DNA from: Lepidostoma basale
Lineage: Eukaryota > Arthropoda > Insecta > Trichoptera > Lepidostomatidae
Assembly (NCBI GenBank): GCA_022606425.2
Contig: JAHDVF020000729.1
Span: 496,001-560,000, forward strand
Length of the DNA: 64,000 nucleotides
Direction of reading: 5' to 3'
Position numbers and translations under genes: made by a program. The notes beneath the pieces were generated by a model. The model made no database searches, was not told the DNA's origin, and saw only the letters and a list, made by a program, of their open reading frames with translations. Shown in pieces: positions 1 through 10,489 of this stretch. How positions within the stretch are numbered: position 1 is the first letter of the stretch; every line of letters starts with the position of its first letter.

Positions 1-11
1 CCCCGGCGGAG

Positions 12-240
12 GAACACGGCTATCCGCGAAATCTGCAAGGTGGAAGTTGTCGTGAGATGGGGCAGACAACGCAGAAGATACTGGAATGCGCACGTGCAGA
101 GGATGGATCCCACCAGAATCCCACACGCTGTGGCGCATCAGATTCCTGCCGGCTACCGTCCCCCGGAAGACCACCAAAGAGATGGAGGGATAGCTGGGAG
201 TTAGCCTGATAACAGGAACAGACCAAAGGTCTAAAAGAAA
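12..240 (+). mobile_element. 3' end of a non-LTR retrotransposon (GAAGAA-tailed family)
   Basis: Reading plus, the sequence gives a short basic LINE C-terminal stretch (RWGRQRRRYW, then a proline-rich end) with an A/G-rich AAGAAGA tail near 236-250. Related 3' ends occur at 1540-1858 (plus) and 50030-50205 (minus), which supports a dispersed family. The copy is cut by the window start. Clade not assigned. Confidence 0.5.
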
Positions 241-1180
241 AAGAAGAAGAATATATATATTTACTTAGAGTTATATTATATTTTTAAACGTACCTACATA
301 TTTTTCTAAAATTCACAAAAACAACGAAACGTTTCGATCGATATTCATAAAATCGCAGTAAATCGGTGTGATAGCTAACCTACCGCAACAATAATAATTA
401 TTAAGTAGGTATGTAGTTTACGAATTTGGCTTTTTTGTTTTGTTTTCTTAAGTAGTGCTGAATAGAAGTATTTGGATAAGTTCCAAATAGTTTCCATACC
501 ATACGAATGAATTTTCCTTCAAAATAATCTCATCCAAATTTAGAACACAGTGAAATGTCATTTTGAAGATTGTCCTCTACTTATATGTACTCGTGAAATT
601 TCCGTTTATCCTGTTATAAATACGAATTATAAATAAGTAGTTAGTGTTTGGAAAAAAAAAAGATAATTCCTACCTACATACGATCATTCCACATTTAAAT
701 GATTTTATCCTTAAGTAGGTATAAAAATGTACACCGATTTTATGTTTGAATACATTTTTCTTATTAATAAATTGCGTATGTATGTAAGACACGTGTTCTT
801 ACATTTCAAGTAGTATTTTTTTGTTTATTTAACACCTTAATTTACGTTGGCAGGTAACAAAGTAAGTAATTAACAGGGTACTGGGAAGTTCAAACCAATT
901 ATTAAAGCAGGAGGCATTTATTTGTCAAGATAAAAATATCGAATAAACAAAACCTTCCTAACCTTTGAAAATAATGACTTTGAAAGTCGTGGTTTATATA
1001 ACTGGTTTGCTCATTACATTGCTGATTGTATTTTGATGAAACCTATTTAAAAAAAACGAATAATAACGTCCGTTTTCCTTTGTTCTAAGACATTGCCAAT
1101 AATTATCGTGTCATTCCCATAAAATAAAATTAATACTCCAAAAAAATTGACGTTTTCATTCTAATTGATTATTTCGTATG
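241..1180. other. AT-rich DNA, nothing recognised
   Basis: No credible ORF, RNA gene or repeat family was recognised. The stretch contains scattered TAGGTA/CCTACC microsequence. Confidence 0.5.
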
Positions 1181-1183
1181 GAC

Positions 1184-1246
1184 TTGGACTTGGATCTTCT
1201 GGCTTACAGAGGTTCAGCTCTAATGGCTATTCCTCTTACGCTGGCG
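1184..1246 (-). repeat. Short dispersed repeat, also at 9497-9562
   Basis: The reverse complement (GTAAGAGGA..TTAGAGCTGAACC, then CCAGAAGATCC) matches the plus-strand text at about 9497-9562. Here it is joined directly to a TTAG-tailed LINE fragment. Its parent element is not recognised. Confidence 0.5.
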
Positions 1247-1261
1247 ACTCTTTCATAGTTG

Positions 1262-1445
1262 TATTTAGGACGCATTCATCCGCCTTACATTCCTTTCTTA
1301 CTTTTTCGTTCGGTATTCTATCACAAATTATTCATCCGCACATTCTTCATAGCGATCTCAATTCTACGACATTGATTCTACTATCACCCTTCTTCTGCCA
1401 ACTCCAAGCTTCACTTCCGTACAAAAGAGTTAGCATTAAGACTCC
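1262..1445 (-). mobile_element. TTAG-tailed LINE fragment
   Basis: On the minus strand this is a degenerate copy of the LINE C-terminal region seen best at 59332-59880 (SEAWSWQKKDESRINAVEM type). Stop codons and indels break the frame. It is a truncated internal piece without its 3' end. Confidence 0.65.
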
Positions 1446-1539
1446 ATTTATTATATTTTTTTATCAAAAAAAAATATCGTCTCTGTATATTGAAAGATTC
1501 ACTTATAATGTGTAAAATTAATAGTATTATTATTTGTAT

Positions 1540-1860
1540 TGCAGAACAAAAAGTCTCCTAAGAACCACAGAATAGAAGACTCTCCGATCCGTTGCGGGAA
1601 CGACACTCCGAAACAGAATAATAAATTCGGAAATAAGAAAGATCTGCAGTGTAGAAGATGTCGTGCGATGGGGAAGACTGAGAATACTGGAGAGATTATG
1701 TGGAAAGAGCGTGTTCTGAAAGAGTGATCAATGTAGCCGAGGAAATCGACCGGCAGGAAGACCACCTAAAAGATGGCGAGACAGTTGGACATCTGTATCG
1801 CAGGAACAGGCTCCGAGAAATAACAGGATACAGTCCTAAATAAAGCAGAAGAAGAATAAG
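1540..1860 (+). mobile_element. 3' end of GAAGAA-tailed LINE
   Basis: The stretch resembles the element at 12-240: a CRRCRAMGKTENTG-type segment, then a GRPPKRW-like sequence, and an AGCAGAAGAAGAATAAG tail. The reading frame is broken. It is probably a 5'-truncated insertion. Confidence 0.5.
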
Positions 1861-1904
1861 GAGATTATTTGTATTATTCTGAACTCTGAATTATTTGTAT
1901 TAGT

Positions 1905-2365
1905 AAAGGAGATTATTTGTATTATTCTGAACTCTGCATCAACGAGAACCTGAATGCTAGACAGTCTACATTGCGATCAGCTAAGTCTTCTGCGATCGGT
2001 AGATTGACTGTGCCAAAACGCTGTCCAAGCACAAACTTTGGCGACCGAGCCTTCGCGGTAGCCGGCCCTTCAGCCTGGAACAGTCTTCCAGCAGACCTTA
2101 AGTGCATTGAGAATCAATCAGAGTTTAGATCGAGACTCAAAACGCACCTTTTCAAATTATCATTTCCTGACAGGAAGGGCTGATCGATTTCGTCGGGTGC
2201 AGCCCTCATACTAAATATGTTTATATATATTTTTTATCATTATTATTTTTATTATTATCTAGTTGATAAAACGGAGCATCTTCTACAGCGCCCTTGAGAT
2301 GAGCAATACATAAAAATGGCGCTTTATAAATTATCCAATTTATTATTATTATTATTATTATATAT
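1905..2365 (+). mobile_element. CR1/L2-type LINE 3' fragment with hairpin and (ATT)n tail
   Basis: An 88-codon frame (1917-2183) gives the extreme C-terminus of a CR1/L2-type reverse transcriptase protein, with the motif CPSTNFGDRAFAVAGPSAWN. It matches the C-terminus of the longer ORF at 26432-28000 closely. About 110 bases of 3' UTR follow, containing the AGCGCC...GGCGCT hairpin at about 2288-2326, and then an (ATT)n tract at 2340-2370. A typical 5'-truncated insertion. Confidence 0.8.
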
Positions 2366-2369
2366 TATT

Positions 2370-3525
2370 ATTACTTATTTAAGAGGATTAAATTCCAATC
2401 ATTTTAACTACACATATTTTATATTTGAAGAATATGATTCATTTTCAACTGTCACTTTTAATACTTATTAAAAATGTTGGAATATCTTCCATTCATTTAC
2501 GATGTGTGGTATTTCGCAAATCATAATTATACTGTGACGTGCAAAATAATAAAATATTTACGTCGACTCAAAAACTGGTTTGGTAGTACGTTTCTAGAAA
2601 AGTGTATTAAATTTGTTGTGGCAGATAAATTAATTCGCGGCACAGAAGTTTCCACTCCCGCTGTGACCTCTATTGGCAGTTTTTCGCGTTGCGTTGGCGC
2701 GATGTCTCGTAAACAAGAAAACCAAAATGGCCGAGCACACAATCCCCGCCAGACAAGCTAATGGTACTAAAATGTGCAAACATTTCGAAATGTAACAGAT
2801 ACTTTCAAAAATATTTACCATTCTGTATATCAATACTGTATACATTTTTGTAAAAAGCCTTTTTATTGCACTCTGCTTTGAATTATTCGAGCGGGTATTA
2901 AACCCGATGTTTTGAAGGTAATTTTTGCTATTCCCAATGTTTACTTAAGCCCAGTGCTGATAAAGAACATCGAAAAGCTTCATTTCCGCAATAATGTTCT
3001 CACGAAAAGCAATTAATATTTTTTATCTATAACTGTGAAGTATTCGTGAGTTGTTAAAAACGTTTTTAGATTACAAAAATACGTATATCTTTTTGGATCT
3101 TATAGAGTATTCGTAATTTTACATGTTGGTACATTTTTTTATACAAAAAAGAATTAGGAATATAATATTTAAAAGTATTGAGCACTGACATGACAGTCCA
3201 ATCAGAATCTTAAAAGTTGCAAATATACACTAGGATATAAATATACTGCCGCTATTGATCAACTGACGTCAGTCGCCAATGTAGTTGTATAAAACTTTGA
3301 ATGTGTAGGTTACAAAACATTGTAATTTGGAAATACACAGGGCCGTAACATTGTTCCAATGTATGTGTGAGTTAAGCATGATTGAATCACAACACAAAAA
3401 TATGATAGAACCAAAATTGTTAGATATTTACGTACTGCATCTCCATAAACACAAAGAATCGTAAAATATTACAGGAATAACCTAGAAGATTATTTTAATG
3501 ATTACTTTTCTTTAATCTCTCAATT
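2370..3525. other. Unassigned DNA
   Basis: No gene or known repeat family was recognised. Short ORFs near 2474-2845 overlap on both strands, have no start context or family resemblance, and are treated as chance. Confidence 0.4.
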
Positions 3526-3527
3526 AA

Positions 3528-3595
3528 ACTAACTAACTAACCATTACGCCGTTTCTCCGGAGGGGTAGACAGAGAGGATGGATCGCCACATTGTT
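3528..3595 (-). mobile_element. 3' terminus of TTAG-tailed LINE
   Basis: The sequence starts with CTAACTAACTAACC and continues with the conserved ATTACGCCGTTTCTCCGG terminus, which is the reverse complement of the LINE end at 59830-59880. Only about 65 bases of the element remain. Confidence 0.65.
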
Positions 3596-4812
3596 TTCTA
3601 TTCTATCTGTTCCGGACGAACGGTGGCTTCGACGCGTAGTGGACTGTATATGAAGATGATGGTGATGACGTTTGCGCTGGCCACTTCAAGTTCGGGGATC
3701 TAGAGCTGATTTCTTTACGATACGAATATAAAGAGAATCAAGCTTTTCGATCAGTCTTCAAGATGCGGTTGTATCGGCAGTACTGCTGGCAGGCTCTAGG
3801 TATTTCTTGATGGCAGAAGAAAACTCAGGAATGTAGTTGTAGAGTGCTCAGGTTGATACGATGGTCAGAGTGCGAAGAAGTGCTTTGATACGTGTCGGTG
3901 ATGTAATCTCGTCTGATGTAGTTTTTCGTCTGACCCGACCTGCCCCAAGGGCCATCTATTTATAGTCAAAGATCGCCGAGATCGAAAGTCTAAAAATTCT
4001 TAATTTGTTTTATCGATCTCGACTTTCATTCGCTATAAACGGACTCCCTCTTATGGTACAGATCGAGTCAAAAAATCTTGTTATGGCTGACCATTGCACC
4101 AACCTTTGCGTGTTTATTTTAATCAAATCGGTTCACAGGTTTTTGGATTAAAATTATTCTTAAGAAATTCTGTCTTAATTAATTTTACAAATTGAATCTA
4201 ATTCGTGAATCTCAAGCGACCTAATTATGCCACGGAACCGAAATCTGTATCAGTCGGTAGGTATTAATGCGTACTGATGAACTACCTAACACAACCAGTC
4301 GTACGTGTTAGGGTTCTCTTGTAATTTATTAATTTATCCTAAATTAATAACACAAATATTCAGATTTCGGCCGCATTTTTGTGCAATTTTGCATTTCACT
4401 GCCTTGACATTTTAACGAGCGTAATTAATGGGCTTGCCCGCTCGACCTTTCTGGGAAGGCGCACCCGGGCGGATGTGTCGCCTGCCCGCAGTTAGGTATG
4501 GCGTGACCTGTAGGTATTATATCGATTCTGTACTGAATCTTCATTTTAATCGCGTCGCGGCGAGATTTGATAGCCCATCGTCTTATTGATATGCACTTAA
4601 GATCGCAGCAACAGGCTATCTCCTTTCGTCCGCCGCCCAGTATACCTACAGGTCACGTGCTCGAGATTCACTTGTCTAAGTACATTGTAGTAGGCGCGTT
4701 CTATCGCGCGCCTACGTGTAGGTACACATACATTATACTCTATGTACTCATGCATGCCTAGGCATATCTTTACGCTATTTTACCAGAGTCTGGCGCTGCA
4801 TGAGTACGTTCG
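3596..4812. other. Unassigned DNA
   Basis: No coding gene recognised. A short GC-rich inverted repeat (GTAGGCGCG / CGCGCGCCTAC) lies near 4690-4715. The rest shows no family resemblance that I can name. Confidence 0.4.
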
Positions 4813-4814
4813 AG

Positions 4815-5673
4815 CGTTAATCTTTTTAGGGAGAAAGGAAATGTACGAGCTTGCTCGCCACTCGCGAGTTCTGTCTGTTATACTATCCTTGCATAATTCT
4901 CGCGTATCTTCTACATTCACACATCGTGACATGCACGCCCGTCGATTGTTCCTACTTCGAACATGGACGTCTTTCAGTAATTGATTAATTTGGTCATGCC
5001 ATGTCTTCATTGGCCTTCCTAGACTTATTTTCCCATTCACATTGCATATATATTTTTAACCATTCTTCCCTCATCCATTCGTTCCATATGTCCAAACCAT
5101 CTTAGTGACCCTTTCTTAATTTTATTTATCACGCATTCATCCGCCTTACATTCATTCCTTACTTCATCATTAGATATTTTATCATACATTGTTTTTTCAC
5201 ACATTCTTCTTAGTGACCTCATTTCTACGGCATTTATCCTACTATCATCCTTCTTCTGACAAGTCCAAGCTTCACTTCCATACATAAGGGTCGGGACTAG
5301 AACTCCATTGTGCACTGCCATCTTTGCTTCTGTCGATATATTTCTATTTGCGGTAATGACTTTGAGTGCACCATTTATTTTGTTTCCAGCTCCCCAACCC
5401 TTCTTCCGATATCTTTCTCCATTCTTCGATCTCTTGTAAACATGCTTCCCAGATAAACAAATTCGGTAACTTGCTTTAATTTCTCACCGTTCGCACAACT
5501 CTGTCATACATTCTTCCTTTTCAAATACCTTAACTTTGACACGTTCATCATGACACGGTCATACTTATTGCATACTTCGTACTTCGTACATTCTTGACAC
5601 TAGGACTTGTAGTTCGTCCATGCTGTCAGCGATTAAAACAGCGTCGTCTGCTAATAGCAAACAGCTGATGGAC

Positions 5674-5675
<2 letters not shown>
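4815..5675 (-). mobile_element. TTAG-tailed LINE, 5'-truncated and degenerate
   Basis: On the minus strand two frames cover the C-terminal part: 5321-5037 (MAVHNGVLVPTLMYGSEAWT.. to ..GSLRWFGHMERMDEGRM) and 5040-4780 (GRPMKTWHDQINQLL..NNRRACMSRC). A frame break lies between them at about 5037-5040. Decayed reverse-transcriptase sequence continues to about 5675. Non-functional copy. Confidence 0.75.
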
Positions 5676-5679
<4 letters not shown>

Positions 5680-5704
<25 letters not shown>

Positions 5705-6476
5705 ATTTAGGGTAACATACAGAGATATCAATAACATATATATATATAAAAGAAACATTCAGAATAATTAAAATAAGGCCAATTACATGCTACCACAGAT
5801 TAAAAATAATAGTTAACAATCAACAAATGATAGTGAGAAACATTGAAGTTAAACTAAGACAAAATAAGGTATACATAATATTTAAGAGTTAAAATACTTA
5901 TAGTACTGGAAATAAAAATTAAATTAAGATAAAATAAAATAAAAAGTAATATACAAGTATTATAATATCATGTTACATCGTGGTCACATCCGCGCCGAAA
6001 TGTTGCTCCGATCACTTTTTTAAAATTTCGCTCGCTCAAATGAAAGACGTCAATGTCTCCAAAATGTTTGTTGTAGATATCACAGATTCGATACAGTGCC
6101 GCGCTCAGAGCGTAATTTGTGCGATAAACAGGAAGGTGGAAAACTTGGTTCGCGGTGTGTCTCGTGCGAGACATGGGGGTATTGAGTGACAATTTGCTGA
6201 GAAGTTCAGAATTGTCAATTTTAAAATGAATTATTTTATGAAGTAACATCATATCATGAAGAGTACGTCTATTTTCAAGAGAGTCCAAGGAGTGAAAAAT
6301 TAGGGCAGATTTGTAATCAGAGAATGACTTGCACATTTTAAAATTAATATGTTTAATAAACATTTTTTGTACTCTTTCAATGCGTTGGATATGTGCCGCA
6401 TAATAAGGAGACCAACTTTTTAAAATGTAGTAATTATCATTATATATAATTAAATCTAAAGTAAAATCCACGTTCT
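5680..6476 (-). mobile_element. LINE C-terminal fragment with poly(A) tail
   Basis: A 167-codon minus frame (6471-5968) resembles the post-RT region of CR1/Jockey-type LINEs: SWSPYYAAHIQRIERVQKMF, followed by a helical region. A T-run at 5681-5705 is the poly(A) tail of a minus-strand insertion. The same kind of motif (YSSVIWSPP..ERVQKKF) occurs in the long ORF2 at 14113-16983, so the elements are related but distinct. 5'-truncated. Confidence 0.65.
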
Positions 6477-6479
6477 TTA

Positions 6480-7300
6480 AGGATTAACCCGCAATGGGTA
6501 AAATCATTAACATTGCATTAATAAAGATTTTCTGCTTAATGCTTACATATATTCTTAATAGATGGCGCTAGTGTAGATTGACCTAAAAATGTGAAGTGTG
6601 TCTCAACATAGTAGCATATATATATCTTTCAAAAATTTGTCAGACGTGGTGGTCGTAAGAAGGGAGAAATGGGGAATGTTGTTAACATAAAGCGATCGCT
6701 TAACCCAACAGCGCCCTTGAGGTGAGCTATTCACGAAAACGGCGCTATACAAATTAGCCTAATTATTATTATATTATTATAACCAATGACAGGTCATAAG
6801 TCCTGTAAACGCCTCAGTCACCATATTCTGTTTCCAAAAAAAAAAACAATTTACATCTTCGTCTCTATTGAGATACAATTAATCCTTATAAAATTATTAA
6901 CTCGCAATGGGTAAAATCCAGTATTTGTATACATTAAAAAAAAATCCACGTGTTTCCGACAAGAACATGTGAGAATGATTTATTATTATATCGTAAAACT
7001 TCAAGTCATTACGTATTACATTTATAATGTACGTACCTACACCATCAATGAGTCATGGAATACATTCATTTCAAAACTCGGCGGTTACTCTAGAACATTC
7101 TAAGAATCCTACAGTTCTGAGTAGGCAATTTTTTTTGCTAGATATTACCTTGTATAGGTATTCCGAGCGACTAAAAACGTAAGATTACGAAAACTTGATA
7201 ACGCGATTAGTTATATTTATGTACCCTAGTAAATTATCGCTTTATATGGATACTTTTTAAACGCATGATGCAAAAAAATTGGATCAATACTTTTTTATCT
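6480..7300. other. AT-rich DNA with a short CR1/L2 3' tail at 6700-6785
   Basis: At about 6704-6785 the sequence carries the CR1/L2-type 3' hairpin (AGCGCC...GGCGCT) and the following CCTAATTATTATT tail, on the plus strand, without coding sequence. Nothing else was recognised. Confidence 0.5.
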
Positions 7301-7451
7301 ATCTTACATATTTATATGATTTGGGTATTTGATGTACTCGTACTTATCTAGACGCTGATTATTTTCCATGTTTAGTGTTGTTGATAATTTAGAAGTTCTA
7401 CAACATATTATTGTATGTGTATTAGGAAGCCGAGAGCCAATTGTTTCTAAA

Positions 7452-7580
7452 TTGTATTTACTGTTTCTTAAACAATGATGTAAAACTCCATATTTAATAA
7501 TTAATATAAATGAAAAAATCTGTTTTCTAGAAGTTTTATTACATTTTATGTGATATGACATGTTTCGCCTGTCTAAGGCA
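7452..7580. repeat. Snapback MITE family, truncated copy 1
   Basis: Carries the family core TGACATGTTTCGCC..TCTAAGGCATTATCAAAT and the outer ACAATGATGTAAAACTCC block, but only one arm. It is joined at about 7578 to an unrelated large inverted repeat. Confidence 0.6.
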
Positions 7581-7848
7581 TTATCAAATCGCACCGTGAG
7601 TGTAAAACCGAGATAACTGCAAATATAAATTTTGGAGATATGGGAGTTTAAAGATTTCATATTGCTTGGAAAAACTGTTTTTTTTTTTTTTAAATAAACC
7701 AATGTTTTCGGTTTATAGGTATATTACTATAAACCGAAAATCATTGGTTTATTTAAAAAAACGTTTTTCCAAGCAATATGAAGTCTTTAAACTCCCATAT
7801 CTCCAAAATTTATATTTGCAGTTATCTCGGTTTTACACTCACTCACAT
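7578..7848. repeat. Large inverted repeat, about 130-bp arms
   Basis: The left arm (about 7580-7715) is repeated in reverse complement at about 7729-7846 with a loop of about 12 bases. Examples are AAATAAACCAATG..TTTCGGTTTATA against TATAAACCGAAAA..CATTGG, and the GTGAGTGTAAAACCGAGATA end. It should fold into a long hairpin. Short ORFs here are mirror images of one another and are not genes. Confidence 0.8.
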
Positions 7849-7856
7849 AAGTTAAT

Positions 7857-8180
7857 TTATTGTTTCTTGAACAATGATGTAAAACTCATTATTAAATTAT
7901 TAATATGTATGAAAAAACGATAATTTTCAAGGAGTTTTATTATAATATTTATGTATGACATGTTTCGCCCTTCTAAGGCATTATCAAATGTATATGATAA
8001 ACAAATTTAAGACATTTGATAATGCCTTAGAAGGGCGAAACATGTCATACATAAATATTATAATAAAACTCCTTGAAAACTATCGTTTTTTCATACATAT
8101 TAATAATTCACATAAATTAAATCGTTTTCATTCTAATAATTATTTAATGTGTGGAGTATTACATCATTGTTTCCATATAA
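7857..8180. repeat. Snapback MITE family, full palindromic copy 2
   Basis: Left and right halves are near-perfect inverted repeats around about 7990-8010. The core GACATGTTTCGCCCTTCTAA is followed by its complement at 8030-8050, and the outer ACAATGATGTAAAACTC block is mirrored at about 8152-8172. This is the most complete copy of a family with further copies at 42030, 47010, 47785, 49395 and 63835. Confidence 0.8.
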
Positions 8181-8409
8181 ACAACAACAAAAAGTTTGCT
8201 TAATAAGTATGATGCATTTTTTTTTTGTAACCATTAAAATATTTTCTGATAATTTATGTTATTCAGTATCCGGTATATTTTAACTTTCTTTTTCGTGTGT
8301 CATAAATCACTCAGGTAGACATCCATTATTTGAAGAAAAAAATCGGTCACAGCGTTTTATATGGCTGTCCGTATGTATTTTGTTATGTACTTGATTATTT
8401 ATTTTACAG

Positions 8410-9033
8410 CTGAAGAAGTAAGAGCTAAGATGGAAAAATCTTAGAACTTGTTTCAAAAGAGAATTGGAATCTCAAAAAAGAACGTCACGGGGACCTAGTT
8501 CTTTGAAAAGGCGCAAGTACGTGTATTTTGATAAACTCTCATTTCTGATATCAAAAGACGAAACACAAAATTCTAATGACAGTCACAAACCTCCTAAAAA
8601 CGGGATAGTGAATAAAGAAGTGGCTAACCGTAGAATAAAAACAAAAGTGGCAGTACGTGCTCAGAATGTTAGTCCTGGCAACAATATATCGCAAAAAACT
8701 TGCGAAATAGAACGGGACAATGAAATAGACGAAGATAAATATTTTTTACTGTCACTTCTCCTAGCTTTTAAGAAGTTTAATGATGACCAAAAAATGGATG
8801 AAAAAATTGAAATTTTAAATGTGATAAAACGAGTGACGTCTGTAAAAAATGTATTAATCCTTCATCCAACGCATTTTCTAAATGTACAATTCGCTTGTCC
8901 AACATTCCCCCAAACATCAGTCACAATACCCACTTCGCGACCCTCGCCAACTCGACAAACAACATCATCACCAACCAATGAAGGATCGTGTAATATTGTC
9001 GAAGAATGCGATGAATTCATCAATATAAAATAA
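8410..9033 (+). pseudogene. 3' exon of a MADF/BESS-type protein, apparently frameshifted
   Basis: A splice acceptor (TTTTACAG) ends at 8409. The exon first reads AEEVRAKME, as at the end of a MADF DNA-binding domain, then hits a TAG at about 8442. Removing one A from the A5 run at 8434-8438 would join this to ..NLRTCFKRELESQKR.. and the long frame that ends at 9033. That frame holds a basic linker, an acidic segment and a BESS-like motif (DEDKYFLLSLLLAFKKF, about 8735-8800), then a Ser/Thr/Pro-rich tail. MADF/BESS proteins are nuclear transcription regulators, and BESS mediates protein contacts. The exons for the rest of the MADF domain were not found upstream. The frameshift may be a real lesion or a homopolymer sequencing error. 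Confidence 0.6.
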
Positions 9034-9129
9034 GAAAATATATAGACACTTCTGTGATAAACTTAAAATTAGACTTGACCTTGGATCTTCCTCTTATTAC
9101 TATTTGTTTTAATACAACAGCTCCTTTGA

Positions 9130-9345
9130 ATCAAATTACTGTATATAATTTGTTTTTTGGGTATATAATTTGTTTTATTATACTGATTATTATGACATGT
9201 GATAGCTATCTATCGCTATATTATTGTCACGTGAATTCTACAGCAGACCAAAGACAGTGTGGCAATTACACTGCCATGCCAGTCTGGCAGTCAGAGCTCT
9301 TGCTACTCTGCCTCGAAGGTCGGAGCAGACTGTGTCGGAGAGTTT
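9130..9345 (-). mobile_element. tRNA-derived SINE, family 1 (minus copy)
   Basis: Inverted relative to the copy at 33095-33320. It shares the ACTGTATATAATTTG tail segment, the GACATGTGATAGCTA and GTCACGTGAATTCTA blocks, and a decayed tRNA-like head at 9285-9340 (GCAGTCAGAGCTCTTGCTA). Confidence 0.65.
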
Positions 9346-9489
9346 TGATGGTAACAATATTAAAAGTATGATTTGTTATTATTTTATCGTTTCTTGAACC
9401 ATATCTACAACTCAATATTCGATATTTAATATTAATAAAAACGTCCGTTTGGGCCCCACCATATAATAACCACCAAATCACATTTCTAA

Positions 9490-9775
9490 CAATGTTTTCA
9501 ACAGGCGTAAGAGGAAAGCTATTAGAGCTGAACCTCTGTAAGCCAGAAGATCCAAGTCCAAGTAGTAGTTTTGTCATATTCAATTGGAGTGACATGTTTT
9601 GCATTGCTAGGGCGCATTTCATTGCTTTTAAAGCGAAACATATCACATCAATTAAATATATATTTCGGAGGGTGAGGGAGTTGTTCCGGCTGGCACAGGA
9701 CGGAGAGGCCTTCGCCAGAGTGATAGTCGACCTCGAGGGAACCTGACATGGCACCCTGAGAAGAAGATGAGAATA
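9490..9775 (+). mobile_element. Chimeric repeat: dispersed repeat plus LINE 3' end
   Basis: Bases 9497-9562 repeat the 1184-1246 sequence. From about 9660 the frame reads RELFRLAQDGEAFARVIVDLEGT, stops, and runs into a GAGAAGAAGATGAG tail, the usual shape of a LINE 3' end. A similar end lies at 62915-63010. Confidence 0.5.
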
Positions 9776-10020
9776 AATATAATAAAAACCTATATAAAAC
9801 TAAAATTGTCATCATTATCATTATTTTTTTTATACATATTTTTTATTATAATAGAACCAAAATTTTATTTCTACGAGCTAGAATTACCTATTTTTATCAT
9901 AGAATTCAAAATATTATCTGTAAGTCCTTTTATCAATGATAGCTATCAGTATTTGTCTGGCGTAAAGCGGTTACCTGGGACGATATTTCCTTATACGCCA
10001 GAATATACTTACTGATAATA
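9776..10020. other. AT-rich DNA with a short inverted repeat
   Basis: TCTGGCGTA near 9955 is complementary to TACGCCAGA near 10000 and could form a small hairpin. No gene was seen. Confidence 0.35.
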
Positions 10021-10026
10021 TTACTA

Positions 10027-10480
10027 ACTAACTAACCATCGCGGCGTCTCCCCGAAGGGGTAGGCAGAAAGAATGGACTGACACACTTTTCTTTCCTGAC
10101 ATATTTCTCTCGCTTCGTCAATTTCTCTGACTCCTCACACGGCCGACATTCAATATTTGATTTATTTGACTGTGCCACGTTTTCCTCATTCTTCCTCTAT
10201 TTCTGGTTCCATTCCGTTAACATACAATTTTTTTACCATTCTTTCTTCATTCATTCTTTCTATGTGTCCAAATCATCTTAATGATCCTTTCATTATTTTG
10301 TTCATAGCACCATCATTCGCACCGCATTCACTTCTTATATTTTCATTCGACACTCTATCATGCACAGAGTATCTACACATTCGTTTAAGAGATCTCATTT
10401 CTACTGCATTTATTCTACTTTCATCCTTCTTTTGCCAGTTCCATGCTTCGCTTCCATACATAAGGGTCGGTAGAAGAACA
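10027..10480 (-). mobile_element. TTAG-tailed LINE, 3' fragment
   Basis: Begins at its 3' tail (ACTAACTAACTAACC) and continues through the conserved terminus into a minus frame at 10461-10273 (MYGSEAWNWQKKDESRINAV.. to NKIMKGSLR). The remainder is frame-broken. 5'-truncated. Confidence 0.75.
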
Positions 10481-10489
10481 CCATATTAT

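Noticed and set aside
7304..8203. ORFs of 82 to 132 codons on both strands
   Set aside because: They are translations of palindromic arms and mirror one another. No protein family resemblance.
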